64,000 nucleotides of DNA from assembly GCA_963578475.1 (NCBI GenBank), contig CAUZCL010000016.1:33308-97307 (forward strand), given 5' to 3'. The position numbers and the translations under genes were made by a program. Numbering within the stretch: position 1 is the first letter of the stretch; each line of letters starts with the position of its first letter. Below the pieces are notes generated by a model that was not told the DNA's origin, made no database searches, and saw only the letters and a list, made by a program, of their open reading frames with translations. Origin of the DNA: SMYC01 sp963578475. GTDB taxonomy: Bacteria > Acidobacteriota > Vicinamibacteria > Marinacidobacterales > SMYC01. This document shows, piece by piece, positions 56,581 to 64,000 of this stretch.

Positions 56581-57449
56581 CCGTTTTGCCGACGCCTCTC
56601 GACGATGACGGCCAATTCGATTCCAAGAGTCTAGGCCGTGCCATCGATCTTTTCATCGAGGACGGGGTCTCCGGGTTCACCGCGCTCGGCGTCACGAGCG
56701 AGGTGGCGCGCATCTCGGACCGCGAGCGTCAGACGATACTCGAAGCCTCGATGGCGTACGTGAGAGGACGCGTTCCGGTCATCGTCGGCGCGACCGGTCC
56801 CGGCCTCGATACGTGCCTCGATTATTGTCGCGCCGCGCAAGAAGCTGGCGCCGCCGGGGTCATGGTGAGCCCGCCGCGGATGGAGAAGCTCAACTCCAAC
56901 TATCTCCGCCGCCACTTCAGCACCATCGCCGAGAAATTCGACTTTCCCATCATCATCCAGGACTTCCCGCCAATCTGCGGCTATCACATGGAGGCCTCGC
57001 TCCTCGTGGATATTTGCCGCGAGATTCCGTCGGCGCGAACGATCAAGCTAGAGGACGCGCCGACGCCATACAAGACAGCGCGCATCCGTGAGCTCGAGGG
57101 CGGGATCGGGATCACGATCTTCGGTGGTCTCGGGGGCGGCTACCTCCTCGAGGAGCTCATCGCCGGGGCTAATGGTGCGATGACCGGGTTCGCTTATCCA
57201 AAGCTTCTCGTCGAGATCGTCTCCAAATGGAACGCTGGGCAGAAAGACGAAGCAGCCGACTTCTTCTACCGTCACTGCCCCTTGATGCGCTTCGAGTTCC
57301 AGCCTGGAATCGGCATGGCGATCCGCAAAGAGATGCTGAAGCGGCGCGGCGCTTTGAGCCATGCCGGCATCCGCGCACCGGGGGCGCTGCTCGATGATCC
57401 GACGCGCGAGGCGCTCAAGCGCGTCTTGAAGTGGCTCGGTATGGATTGA
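56556..57449 (+). CDS. Dihydrodipicolinate synthase-family (aldolase/deaminase) enzyme
   Basis: The 297-residue class I aldolase-like protein reads KLEGVYTVLPTPLDDDGQFD, GFTALGVTSEVARISDRERQ, VPVIVGATGPGLDTCLDYCR, AGVMVSPPRME and ARTIKLEDAPTPYKTARI, where Lys in TIKLE forms the Schiff base. True DapA has a catalytic Tyr (LYNxP); here the position reads IIQDFPP, so the Tyr is missing and lysine biosynthesis is doubtful. Pyrroline-4-hydroxy-2-carboxylate deaminases also belong to this family, which fits the hydroxyproline-like surroundings. Start 56556 lies in the second copy of the tandem duplication. Confidence 0.85.
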   Translation: MIKLEGVYTVLPTPLDDDGQFDSKSLGRAIDLFIEDGVSGFTALGVTSEVARISDRERQTILEASMAYVRGRVPVIVGATGPGLDTCLDYCRAAQEAGAAGVMVSPPRMEKLNSNYLRRHFSTIAEKFDFPIIIQDFPPICGYHMEASLLVDICREIPSARTIKLEDAPTPYKTARIRELEGGIGITIFGGLGGGYLLEELIAGANGAMTGFAYPKLLVEIVSKWNAGQKDEAADFFYRHCPLMRFEFQPGIGMAIRKEMLKRRGALSHAGIRAPGALLDDPTREALKRVLKWLGMD

Positions 57450-57461
57450 CATAGGCGTAAG

Positions 57462-58355
57462 GTGAGCATTGTCGACAAACTGATAGCCGTCTCGCTTCCG
57501 ATCGTCCCCAAGCCGATCGTGCGGGTTTTCGCGGGTCCCTATATCGCGGGCGAGACCTTGGACGATCAGATCCCCGTCATAGAGCAGTTGAACGGCGAAG
57601 GCCTCATGGTCGCGTCCGGCATCCTCGGCGAGTTCGTGACGCGCCGCGAGGAGTCCGAGGAAGCGGTGCGCGATTACAAGAACGCCCTCGACGCAATCCA
57701 TGCGCGGAAGCTCGACAGCAATATCCACATCAAACCGACCCATCTCGGCCTGAAGCTCGACAAGGAGTTCTGCTACGACAACGTCTGCGCCATCCTCAAG
57801 CACGCGAAGAGCAAGGGTAATTTCGTACGCATGGACATGGAGGACTCCCCCACCATCGACGACACGCTCGATCTCTATTTTCGAGCGAAACAGGACTTTG
57901 ATAACTTCGGCTGCGTCATCCAAGCACGCATGCGGCGAAGCCTCGAAGACGTGCGCCGTCTGGCAAAAGCGGGTGCCAATGTGCGTCTGTGCAAAGGCGT
58001 CTATCTCGAGCCTCGCGAGTGCGCTTATACCGACCGCCGTATCATCCAGAACAATTACGCGATGCTCCTCGAAGAGCTCTTGAGCGCAGGTTGCTATGTC
58101 GGCATCGCCACCCACGACGAGGTCCTCATCTGGGAGGCCTATCGCGTCATCGACAAGCTTGGGCTCAAGACGCACCAATACGAATTTCAGATGCTCCACG
58201 GTGTCGAGCGCGAGCTGCGCCGCATCGTGCGCGACGCGGGACATCGGCTGCGCGTCGCGGTACCCTATGGCCCGAGCTGGTATCCCTATTCGATACGCCG
58301 GCTCCGGAAGAATCCGGCCATTGCCGGCTATGTGTTGAAAGCAATGTTCAAATAA
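57462..58355 (+). CDS. Proline dehydrogenase
   Basis: The 297-residue TIM-barrel FAD enzyme oxidises proline to pyrroline-5-carboxylate. Its segments include QIPVIEQLNGEGLMVASGIL, IHIKPTHLGLKLDKEFCYDN, GNFVRMDMEDSPTIDDTLDL, CVIQARMRRSLEDVRRLAKA, VRLCKGVYLEPRECAY, IATHDEVLIWEAYRV and FQMLHGV. The final part, RVAVPYGPSWYPYSIRRLRK, matches the family 'R.YVPYG..W..Y..RRL.E' site that binds proline through two Arg. Monofunctional length fits. GTG 57462, 12 bases after the DHDPS-like stop, indicates co-transcription. Confidence 0.92.
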   Translation: MSIVDKLIAVSLPIVPKPIVRVFAGPYIAGETLDDQIPVIEQLNGEGLMVASGILGEFVTRREESEEAVRDYKNALDAIHARKLDSNIHIKPTHLGLKLDKEFCYDNVCAILKHAKSKGNFVRMDMEDSPTIDDTLDLYFRAKQDFDNFGCVIQARMRRSLEDVRRLAKAGANVRLCKGVYLEPRECAYTDRRIIQNNYAMLLEELLSAGCYVGIATHDEVLIWEAYRVIDKLGLKTHQYEFQMLHGVERELRRIVRDAGHRLRVAVPYGPSWYPYSIRRLRKNPAIAGYVLKAMFK

Positions 58356-58373
58356 CTCTCACGGAGATAGTTC

Positions 58374-58457
58374 ATGTCGAAGCTCCAATCCCGACGAGGG
58401 TTCTTGCTATTTTTCGCAGGAAGCCCGCTTCTCGCGGTAGCAGGCCGCGGCTTTTAA
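58374..58457 (+). CDS. 27-codon twin-arginine signal peptide-like mini-ORF
   Basis: ATG 58374, preceded by ACGGAGATA, encodes MSKLQSRRGFLLFFAGSPLL and AVAGRGF then TAA. SRRGFLLF followed by a hydrophobic stretch and AVAG is a typical TAT signal, but no mature domain follows. It sits between proline dehydrogenase and the NSS transporter. It may be the remnant of a deleted exported protein or a very small peptide gene. Confidence 0.4.
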   Translation: MSKLQSRRGFLLFFAGSPLLAVAGRGF

Positions 58458-58466
58458 AGGTGAGGC

Positions 58467-59942
58467 ATGAGCGGCACATCGGGTAAAGAGGCGGGCAACG
58501 AGGAGTTCACCTCACGCTGGGGCATCTTGATGACGGCCATCGGCATGGCTGTGGGCACGGGGAACATTTGGCGTTTTCCGCGGGTGGCGGCCGAGAACGG
58601 TGGCGCTGCTTTCTTGGTCCCTTGGGTCATTTTTCTCTTCGTCTGGGCAATCCCGCTCCTGCTCGCGGAATTCGCGCTCGGCAAGACCACGCGCCGCGGC
58701 CCAGCGGGCGCCGTGGGCAGTCTCGTCGGCGAAGGCTATAACTGGCTCGGCGCGTTTGTTGGCCTCGTTACTTGCTTCATTACCTTCTACTACTCCGTGG
58801 TCACCGGCTGGTGCCTGAAATATTTCATCGCATCGTTTGGCACGGTGTTCTCCTCGGAGCAAACAGCCGAGAGCTATTGGACAGCTTTTACCACCGACTC
58901 GATTCAACCCGTCGCCTTTCACGCCGCGGCCCTCATCCTCGGCTGCCTCATTATTTACAGAGGCGTCGTGAGGGGGCTCGAGCGGACCAACCGCATCCTC
59001 ATCCCACTCTTGTTTCTGCTGCTCATCATCGCCGCGATCCGGGCCATTACGCTGCCGGGTGCTACCAAGGGATTGTCTTACCTCTTTTCGCCCAACTGGT
59101 CGGACCTCCGAAATTACCAAGTCTGGCTCGCAGCGCTCACACAGGCGGCGTGGAGCACCGGCGCTGGATGGGGTCTCGTAACGACCTACGGCATCTATCT
59201 CCGAAAGAAGGACACTTTTACACTCACAACCTTCACGACCGCTTTCGGCAACAACTCGGCATCTTTGCTCGCCGGCATCGCCGTCATCTGCACCGTCTTT
59301 GCCATCCTCCCGGAAGCGCAAGCGCGGACCGCTCTCGGCGCCGGGAACGAAGGCTTGACATTCATTTGGATGCCTCAGCTTTTCGCCGGGATGCCCGGAG
59401 GAAGGCTTTTTCTCCCCATCTTCTTTCTCGCGCTGAGCTCAGCCGCGATCTCGTCGCTCATCGCGATGCTCGAGATGGCGTCCCGCATGCTCATGGATTG
59501 GGGGCTGCCCCGCAGGAAAGCCGTGCCGGTAGTGGGCGCAGTCTCTTTCGTGCTCGGGCTTCCTTCGGCTTGGCACATGGGCTTCTTGAAAAATCAGGAC
59601 TGGGTCTGGGGCATCGGTCTGATGGTGTCGGGTCTGTTCATCGCACTCACCGTCATCAAATACGGTGCCGCGCGGTTTCGCGAAGAGCTCATCAATACCG
59701 AGGACGAGAAGCGCCCCATTGGCAGGTGGTTCGTCTGGGTGATCACGATCCTGGTGCCGCTCGAGTTTCTCGCCATGATCGGGTGGTGGTTCTACCAGTC
59801 CGCGACCCAATTCGATCCGAAAGGCTGGTGGAAGCTTCGGAGCGAGATAAGTGTCGGTACGGCGGTGATACAGATCGCAATCCTCGCGATCGTGCTGTTC
59901 TTGACCAACACCTATTGGGTGAAGAGACTCAAGAAAGACTAA
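58467..59942 (+). CDS. Neurotransmitter:sodium symporter (NSS/SNF) family transporter
   Basis: The 491-residue protein with about twelve membrane helices starts with the NSS signature TSRWGILMTAIGMAVGTGNI and WRFPRVAAENGGAAFLVPWV (helix 1 with unwound region). It continues LLLAEFALGKTTRRGP, GAFVGLVTCFITFYYSVVTG, GAGWGLVTTYGIYLRK and LSSAAISSLIAMLEMASRM (helix 8 sodium site). Members import amino acids with sodium; MhsT and LeuT are relatives. Within this cluster the likely cargo is proline or a hydroxyproline-like amino acid (inference). Its stop overlaps the next start (TAATG). Confidence 0.92.
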   Translation: MSGTSGKEAGNEEFTSRWGILMTAIGMAVGTGNIWRFPRVAAENGGAAFLVPWVIFLFVWAIPLLLAEFALGKTTRRGPAGAVGSLVGEGYNWLGAFVGLVTCFITFYYSVVTGWCLKYFIASFGTVFSSEQTAESYWTAFTTDSIQPVAFHAAALILGCLIIYRGVVRGLERTNRILIPLLFLLLIIAAIRAITLPGATKGLSYLFSPNWSDLRNYQVWLAALTQAAWSTGAGWGLVTTYGIYLRKKDTFTLTTFTTAFGNNSASLLAGIAVICTVFAILPEAQARTALGAGNEGLTFIWMPQLFAGMPGGRLFLPIFFLALSSAAISSLIAMLEMASRMLMDWGLPRRKAVPVVGAVSFVLGLPSAWHMGFLKNQDWVWGIGLMVSGLFIALTVIKYGAARFREELINTEDEKRPIGRWFVWVITILVPLEFLAMIGWWFYQSATQFDPKGWWKLRSEISVGTAVIQIAILAIVLFLTNTYWVKRLKKD

Positions 59943-60499
59943 TGCCGCTTGCCTTGACGGACAGAGACAAAGCGCTTCTCGCGGGCGAGCTCGGGCCTGC
60001 GCCCAAGATGGCGATGTTCATCCTGACGCGGATGGCGCGAGTCTACGGTGCTCACGGAATGATCGACATCACGGGAGCCCATATCGACAGCACCATCTAT
60101 GTCGGGGATGCCGAGCTCGTCGAAGAGATGCCCTTGGCGGAAGACCGGATGAGCTTGGATGTCACGAAGACCGTGACCGTGACCCAGAGTGGCTGGTTTC
60201 ACGTGCGTGCGGAGGGAACCTGGGAGGACAGCTTTTCGCGCGATACCGGATTCGCACAGGGCTTCACGAACCCCGTTTGGGTAACGGTTGGAAACCGCCC
60301 CGTCCGGAATCTCAAAGCCGCCGAGTACTCGCTCGAGTGGATCGACAAGCTGCGCGCGATGGCGGAAGCCGCACCGGGATGGCGCTCGCAATGGGAGAAG
60401 GACCACGTCTTCGGGCAGTTCGACGAAGCCAGACGGATCTACGAACGCTTTGCTCGTGGGGCGCATGAGCTCCCCCCAGCAACGGGCTCGGAGCCCTAG
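59942..60499 (+). CDS. Chimera: aconitase-X N-terminus joined to a CehA/McbA-type C-terminus
   Basis: Residues 1 to about 62 (LTDRDKALLAGELGPAPKMA, RMARVYGAHGMIDITGAHID, STIYVGDAELVEEMPLA) match the start of aconitase X, an enzyme that in bacteria includes cis-3-hydroxyproline dehydratase. From about residue 63 the text changes to WFHVRAEGTWEDSF, FAQGFTNPVWVTVGNRPVRN and LEWIDKLRAMAEAAPGWRSQ. That is the C-terminal part of CehA/McbA-type metallohydrolases. The 185-residue product has neither a complete active site nor the right length (about 410 or 450 expected). An in-frame deletion that fused two neighbours, or an assembly join, would explain it. Confidence 0.72.
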   Translation: MPLALTDRDKALLAGELGPAPKMAMFILTRMARVYGAHGMIDITGAHIDSTIYVGDAELVEEMPLAEDRMSLDVTKTVTVTQSGWFHVRAEGTWEDSFSRDTGFAQGFTNPVWVTVGNRPVRNLKAAEYSLEWIDKLRAMAEAAPGWRSQWEKDHVFGQFDEARRIYERFARGAHELPPATGSEP

Positions 60500-60528
60500 A
60501 TTCCTTCAGCCGTGGCAGCAGTAGCGTC

Positions 60529-60846
60529 TTAGTTCTCTTTCCGGGAGTTGCTGTAGAAGCCATTGCTGAACTTGTCGAAGAAGCGGTCGAGCAACGGATG
60601 CTCGACGCGTTGCCCGCTGGGGCCGGGTTCCAGGTTCCGCTCGGCCACGTAGGTGCTCTGGTGGGTCCCGTGGACGAGGATGTGGTACCAGGGCTGGTCC
60701 TTAGGGGGAAGACTCCTCGCCACCGCTTCGTACCACTCATCAGATAACTGGAAGGTCTGGTCGACCTCGACGATGACTCCGCAGTAGTCGAAGAGCGCGT
60801 GGTGAATAACCTGCCCGGCGTGGAACTTGTTACGGAACTCAATCAT
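60529..60846 (-). CDS. HspQ/YccV-family hemimethylated-DNA-binding-like protein
   Basis: The 105-residue protein matches HspQ, a small SH3-like protein that in E. coli acts as a specificity factor for Lon and was first described as binding hemimethylated oriC DNA. Diagnostic text is FRNKFHAGQVIHHALFDYCG, VIVEVDQTFQLSDEWYEAVA, KDQPWYHILVHGTHQSTYVA and ERNLEP. The C-terminal extension is longer than the E. coli protein. Start 60846 fits the family; an alternative ATG is at 60894. It is alone on its strand. Confidence 0.85.
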   Translation of the reverse strand: MIEFRNKFHAGQVIHHALFDYCGVIVEVDQTFQLSDEWYEAVARSLPPKDQPWYHILVHGTHQSTYVAERNLEPGPSGQRVEHPLLDRFFDKFSNGFYSNSRKEN

Positions 60847-61126
60847 CAGTACCTTCAGTGTGGTGGGAAAATTTCTAAGTTGCGGCATGATCACCTCACG
60901 CCCTTGCTAAGGAGCATTCGACCAGCGCTTGTAGCACTGAATCGACTACAAATCCACTGTTACGGAATCGGCCTCCGCGATCCAGGAAGTCTCACCCCGT
61001 CGAAGGTGCAATCTACAAGTCGGTTGCTTCAGGGTCACCTGACAGAATCGGGAAGACCTCGAGCGCCGACTAGGGATTGCCCTCGTCGATCGGGCAAGCG
61101 ACAATTTCTCAAAGGACCTATTCAGC

Positions 61127-62008
61127 ATGCACGTCACCATCACAAAGTCCCGAGTGCGCAGCATTCTTACCCGCACCTCTGGATATCTGAAGACCGTCAC
61201 GTCCCACTCGATGCAGCCCTACCGAGGGTGCACTTTCGGAAACTCGCTCTGCGGTGTGGGCTGCTATGTGCAGCATAATCACTGGTTGACGCGCGGCGCG
61301 GAGTGGGGGAGTTTCCTGGACGTCCGGACGAACGCGCCCGAGGCCTATCGGAGTCAGTACCAGACGGAGCGGCGATGGGCGCGGCGGGCGCGCGGCGGTT
61401 TCAGTATCTTTCTCTCGAGCTCCACCGATCCCTTCCTACCCCAGGAGAAAACTTTCGGGATCACCCGGCGCCTTCTGGAGGCAATGAATGAGTCGCCGCC
61501 GGACGTCCTCATTGTCCAAACGCACACCCACCTGGTTAGCGCCTACAGCGACATCTACCGGCAGTTGGCTCGGCGGTGCGAGCTTCGGTTTCACATTTCC
61601 ATCGAAAGCGATCGGGATCGCCTGCCTGGCCTACCACCACCGGCGAGCTCGGTGGAGAAAAGGTTTGAGGCCGCGGCGGCCCTGCGGGTTCTTGGGCTCC
61701 GCGTTCTCATCACGGTGTCCCCGCTTCTTCCGATTTCCGAGCCCCATGGGTTCTTCGCGCGGATCGCCCAGGTAGCCGACGGCGTCGTCATCGACCACTT
61801 CATCCGTGGCGATGGGACCCCGGATGGGAGCCGAACGAAGGCCACCAAACTACCGGCGGCGATGGCCCGATTTGACCCGCAAACTACTGACGACAAGTAT
61901 CTCGAGCGGATGGTCCGGGTCGCCCTGGAGGTTATGCCCGGCAGGGTGGGAGTCAACGTGGACGGGTTCGCCGGGCGTTTCCTGCCCGTTGGGGTAACAC
62001 TGGGGTAA
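61127..62008 (+). CDS. Radical SAM protein with atypical CX6C-X3C motif
   Basis: The 293-residue protein reads SMQPYRGCTFGNSLCGVGCY followed by VQHNHWLTRGAEW. The cysteines are C-x6-C-x3-C instead of CX3CX2C, while the surrounding text matches SplB-like radical SAM proteins of the Rv2578c/SPL type. Other motifs are GGFSIFLSSSTDPFLPQEKT, DVLIVQTHTHLVSAYSDIYR, ELRFHISIESDRDRLPGLPP and SVEKRFEAAAALRVLGLRVL. It is probably an Fe-S enzyme; whether it reductively cleaves SAM is uncertain. No operon partner is present. Confidence 0.78.
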   Translation: MHVTITKSRVRSILTRTSGYLKTVTSHSMQPYRGCTFGNSLCGVGCYVQHNHWLTRGAEWGSFLDVRTNAPEAYRSQYQTERRWARRARGGFSIFLSSSTDPFLPQEKTFGITRRLLEAMNESPPDVLIVQTHTHLVSAYSDIYRQLARRCELRFHISIESDRDRLPGLPPPASSVEKRFEAAAALRVLGLRVLITVSPLLPISEPHGFFARIAQVADGVVIDHFIRGDGTPDGSRTKATKLPAAMARFDPQTTDDKYLERMVRVALEVMPGRVGVNVDGFAGRFLPVGVTLG

Positions 62009-62278
62009 CAGCTCGCGGCTAGTCGGGCGGGAGCGCCTGGGTTTGTCGTCTCCAGTAGCCTGCTGGTGCGCCGAGGCTCGTGCACGGGTCTCGTGTTCGG
62101 CGCAACGGTGATGATCTGCGGGTTCGGCCCCGGACTCCTTCTGCTGTTCCTGTGCGAAAAACAGCGTAGAACTCCGTGTCCAACAACGGCGCGGGGCCAA
62201 CCGGCCTGTCCGGATTGATGAAGACGTAGCGGGCGCGCCGCGCGGGGCACGCTAGAAAGCCATAGAATAGAAAGTGAG

Positions 62279-62584
62279 ATGGCCACGACGACGAAGAACT
62301 CGCTCGTCAAGCAGGAACACTATGTCTACTCGCACATCACGAAAATCCCCGGTGTGTGCGGTGGAAAAACAACGATCGACGGAAGACGCGTTCGGGTGAT
62401 GGACGTCGTCGTTCTTCAACAGCAAGGCGAAACGCCGGAGCAAATCCTCGAGGCCTATGACTTTCTGAACCTAGCTCAAATCCACGCCGGATTGTCCTAC
62501 TACTACGACAATCCCGCGGTAATCGACGCTCAGCTGAAAGCGGACGAGGAGCGGGATGCCCGGTTCGAGCGTGAGAAAATTTAA
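62279..62584 (+). CDS. DUF433-family small protein (antitoxin-like)
   Basis: The 101-residue protein has HITKIPGVCGGKTTIDGRRV, RVMDVVVLQQQGETPEQILE and AYDFLNLAQIHAGLSYYYDN, the DUF433 pattern with a winged-helix-like fold. DUF433 proteins usually precede a DUF5615 PIN-like toxin gene. No such ORF is visible downstream; an inverted repeat and a convergent gene follow. It may be an orphan antitoxin or part of another regulator. Confidence 0.8.
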   Translation: MATTTKNSLVKQEHYVYSHITKIPGVCGGKTTIDGRRVRVMDVVVLQQQGETPEQILEAYDFLNLAQIHAGLSYYYDNPAVIDAQLKADEERDARFEREKI

Positions 62585-62628
62585 TTTTTGAAACATCGAG
62601 CGTCGAGCTCCTCCCGCTAGTGGCCGGT

Positions 62629-62656
62629 CGCTTCCGTCTATAAATAGACGAAAGCG
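62629..62656. repeat. Near-perfect 13-bp inverted repeat
   Basis: Arms CGCTTCCGTCTAT and ATAGACGAAAGCG separated by AA pair with a single mismatch. No T run follows, so it is not a standard terminator. It lies between DUF433 (plus) and the cysteine synthase gene (minus, ending at 62863). It may be an operator or a decayed mobile-element end. Confidence 0.6.
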
Positions 62657-62862
62657 TTAACGGCTATCTCATCAATTCCGAGCCGCCTCCCGCAGCGAGC
62701 TGGTCCCCTTCGCAGGCTACGGGGATCTGCGATCGAGCGGCGGGCAAGGCCGTAGGCCGCAGTGCAAACCATGGCGCACGCAGCGCCGAAAAGGACCCGG
62801 AGCGTTCCGACGGCAGGATTAGCAGGTCCGAGCACCAGCGTTTGGCTCCAGCGTGGCGACGT

Positions 62863-64000
62863 CTACCGGCTCTCCTCCAAATCGCAGACGGCTTGCTCTT
62901 GACTGCCGGTCGGCAGCCCCTGATCAGCCCAAGCGTTGGTCCCGCCGTTCAGGCTCCGGACGTTCTGGTAGCCGAGCGACTGCAGAAAGAGCATCCCCGA
63001 GATCGACAGGTTGCCCCGGTCGCACACCGTAACGATCGCGTGCTCGAGCTGCTCGGGCAGCTCGCCGCGACGGTCACCCAACTCCGCGAAAGGGATATTC
63101 ATCGCCCCCGCCACGTGCCGCTTCGCGTAGACCTCTGCTTTCCGCACGTCGAGGAGGAACGGCTGCGAGTCCTGCCCCTCGAGCGCCGTGCGCAGGTCCT
63201 CCACCTCCCAGGTGTTGTGCGGGTTGCGCGAGTTCTCCACCAGGGTGGTTAGAAGCTGCTCCTTCGGGCTGGGCTCGCCCGTGAGCGCGTCGGCCGAGGA
63301 GGCAGCCCTAACATGAGGAAAGTGCCGCTCGAATGAGGAGGCGTACTTGAAAACATTATCCGGGAAGATGATCACGACCACGGCGTCCGGCTGGTCCTCT
63401 ATCACCTTCAGGGCGCCGACGAGGGCGAGGGCCGAGCTGGGTCCGGCGATGAGGCTCTCCTCTCGGGTGAGACGCAAGCACATGTCGTAGGCCTCCCGGT
63501 TGCCGACCTCCACGAGGGTGTCGTACTCGTCCGGTCGGAAGAGTTTGGTGTGCTCCAGCTGACGCATCGAGCGCACTCCGGGGATGTCGTGGCCCTCTTG
63601 GGGGTGCACGCCAATGACCTGGATGTCCCGATTCTTGCCCTTCAGGAAGCTGCCGTTGCCGCTGATGGTCCCGCAGGTGCCCAGACTGGCGACGAAGTGG
63701 GTGATCTTGCCCTCCGTTTGGCGCCAGATCTCGGGGCCGGTCGTCTGGATGTGGGCCTCGACGTTCGCTTCATTCTCGTACTGGTTGAGCATGTGGAATT
63801 CGGACCCTTCGGCCATTTCCACGGCCCGCGCAATGGCCCCCTCCGGGGACCTTGGATCCGGTCAGAGGCTGTCTGCGAACTCCTCGACCTCCGAGCCGAA
63901 GAAGCGCAGCATGGCTCGTTTCTCGGCCGGTATGGCCTTGGACACGGGCGTCGACAGGTGGTAGCCCTGAGCGTTGGCCATCATCGCCAAGCCCATACCC
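62863..64000 (-). CDS. Cysteine synthase/rhodanese fusion, partial, with in-frame TGA at a cysteine position
   Basis: This C-terminal portion of a fold-type II PLP enzyme reads KITHFVASLGTCGTISGNGS, VIGVHPQEGHDIPGVRSMRQ and ESLIAGPSSALALVGALKVI. A rhodanese domain follows (FLLDVRKAEVYAKRHVAGAM, VTVCDRGNLSISGMLFLQSL with the active-site Cys in VCDRGN). The N-terminal reading continues to the window edge (IPAEKRAMLRFFGSEVEEFA). TGA at 63864-63862 interrupts it where related proteins read 'LCP.P..PEGAI'. This may be a nonsense mutation, an error or a selenocysteine codon. If the TGA is terminating, translation could restart from an internal ATG. Confidence 0.75.

Noticed and set aside
60895..61126. 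tRNA or small RNA in the gap before the atypical radical SAM gene
   Set aside because: No cloverleaf with a T-loop (TTCGA) and CCA-end could be fitted; the region shows only weak pairing.

Overview
This 64 kb GC-rich window comes from a bacterium whose gene content points to Acidobacteriota, probably a Vicinamibacteria-like lineage. The evidence is a VWFA-related secreted protein of the acidobacterial type, three long FtsX/MacB-type 'orphan' ABC permeases (one next to a PadR regulator), a PEP-CTERM protein remnant, a SelD fused to an NADH-dehydrogenase-like domain, and many TTG/GTG starts that overlap the preceding stop. No rRNA, tRNA, CRISPR array, integrase or insertion sequence was recognised. 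No stretch longer than 300 bases lacks a gene or gene remnant.

Layout. 1-2.3 kb: end of an ABC ATPase and a decayed permease. 2.3-4.6 kb: TolB-like lipoprotein-like protein and ETF beta/alpha. 4.6-6.0 kb: a decayed DUF4388/J-domain/TPR gene. 6.2-17.3 kb: mostly intact housekeeping and repair genes in short overlapping operons: flavin/F420 oxidoreductase, GT2, nucleoside phosphorylase, TauE, SPL-type radical SAM, YigZ, DMT transporter, DEDD exonuclease, M17 aminopeptidase, SelD fusion and HAD. 17.3-25.7 kb: PadR plus two broken permeases, a secreted RidA, a broken PEP-CTERM gene and D-cysteine desulfhydrase. 25.7-29.4 kb: thioesterase, TAT-exported SelA-like PLP enzyme, secreted Fam20/HipA-like kinase and RmlB. 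30.5-40.4 kb: VWFA and TPR proteins, then an unusual locus with three paralogous ATP-grasp ligases, an S51-like amidotransferase/peptidase, two esterases and a dead glycogen synthase. 40.6-49 kb: aminotransferase, penicillin acylase, and a trio of 2Fe-2S protein, AAA ATPase and multi-cluster radical SAM enzyme. 49-55 kb: FAH hydrolase and a tight larA-hemH-hemN-hemG operon. 55.4-60.5 kb: a probable proline/hydroxyproline catabolic cluster (OCD-family, DHDPS-family, proline dehydrogenase, NSS transporter, aconitase-X fragment). 60.5-64 kb: HspQ, an odd radical SAM protein, DUF433, and a cysteine synthase-rhodanese fusion running off the edge.

The best candidate for an undescribed system is the ATP-grasp locus (32.4-40.4 kb). 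Three ligases share an HMEWF...RPPG signature. They flank a perfect 26-bp palindrome whose ends are the start codons of the divergent genes, and they are coupled to a peptidase-like protein and two alpha/beta hydrolases. This looks like a pathway that builds and then trims or releases an amide- or peptide-linked metabolite. Second is the 2Fe-2S/AAA/radical SAM trio, whose SAM enzyme resembles the tetraether/membrane-spanning-lipid synthase subgroup.

The window also carries many broken genes (three permeases, glgA, a J-domain protein, a PEP-CTERM protein, others) next to long intact genes. It has a 74-bp exact tandem duplication over one start codon and an in-frame chimera of two unrelated enzymes. 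Some lesions lie in homopolymers and could be sequencing errors; nonsense codons and internal deletions argue that others are real.
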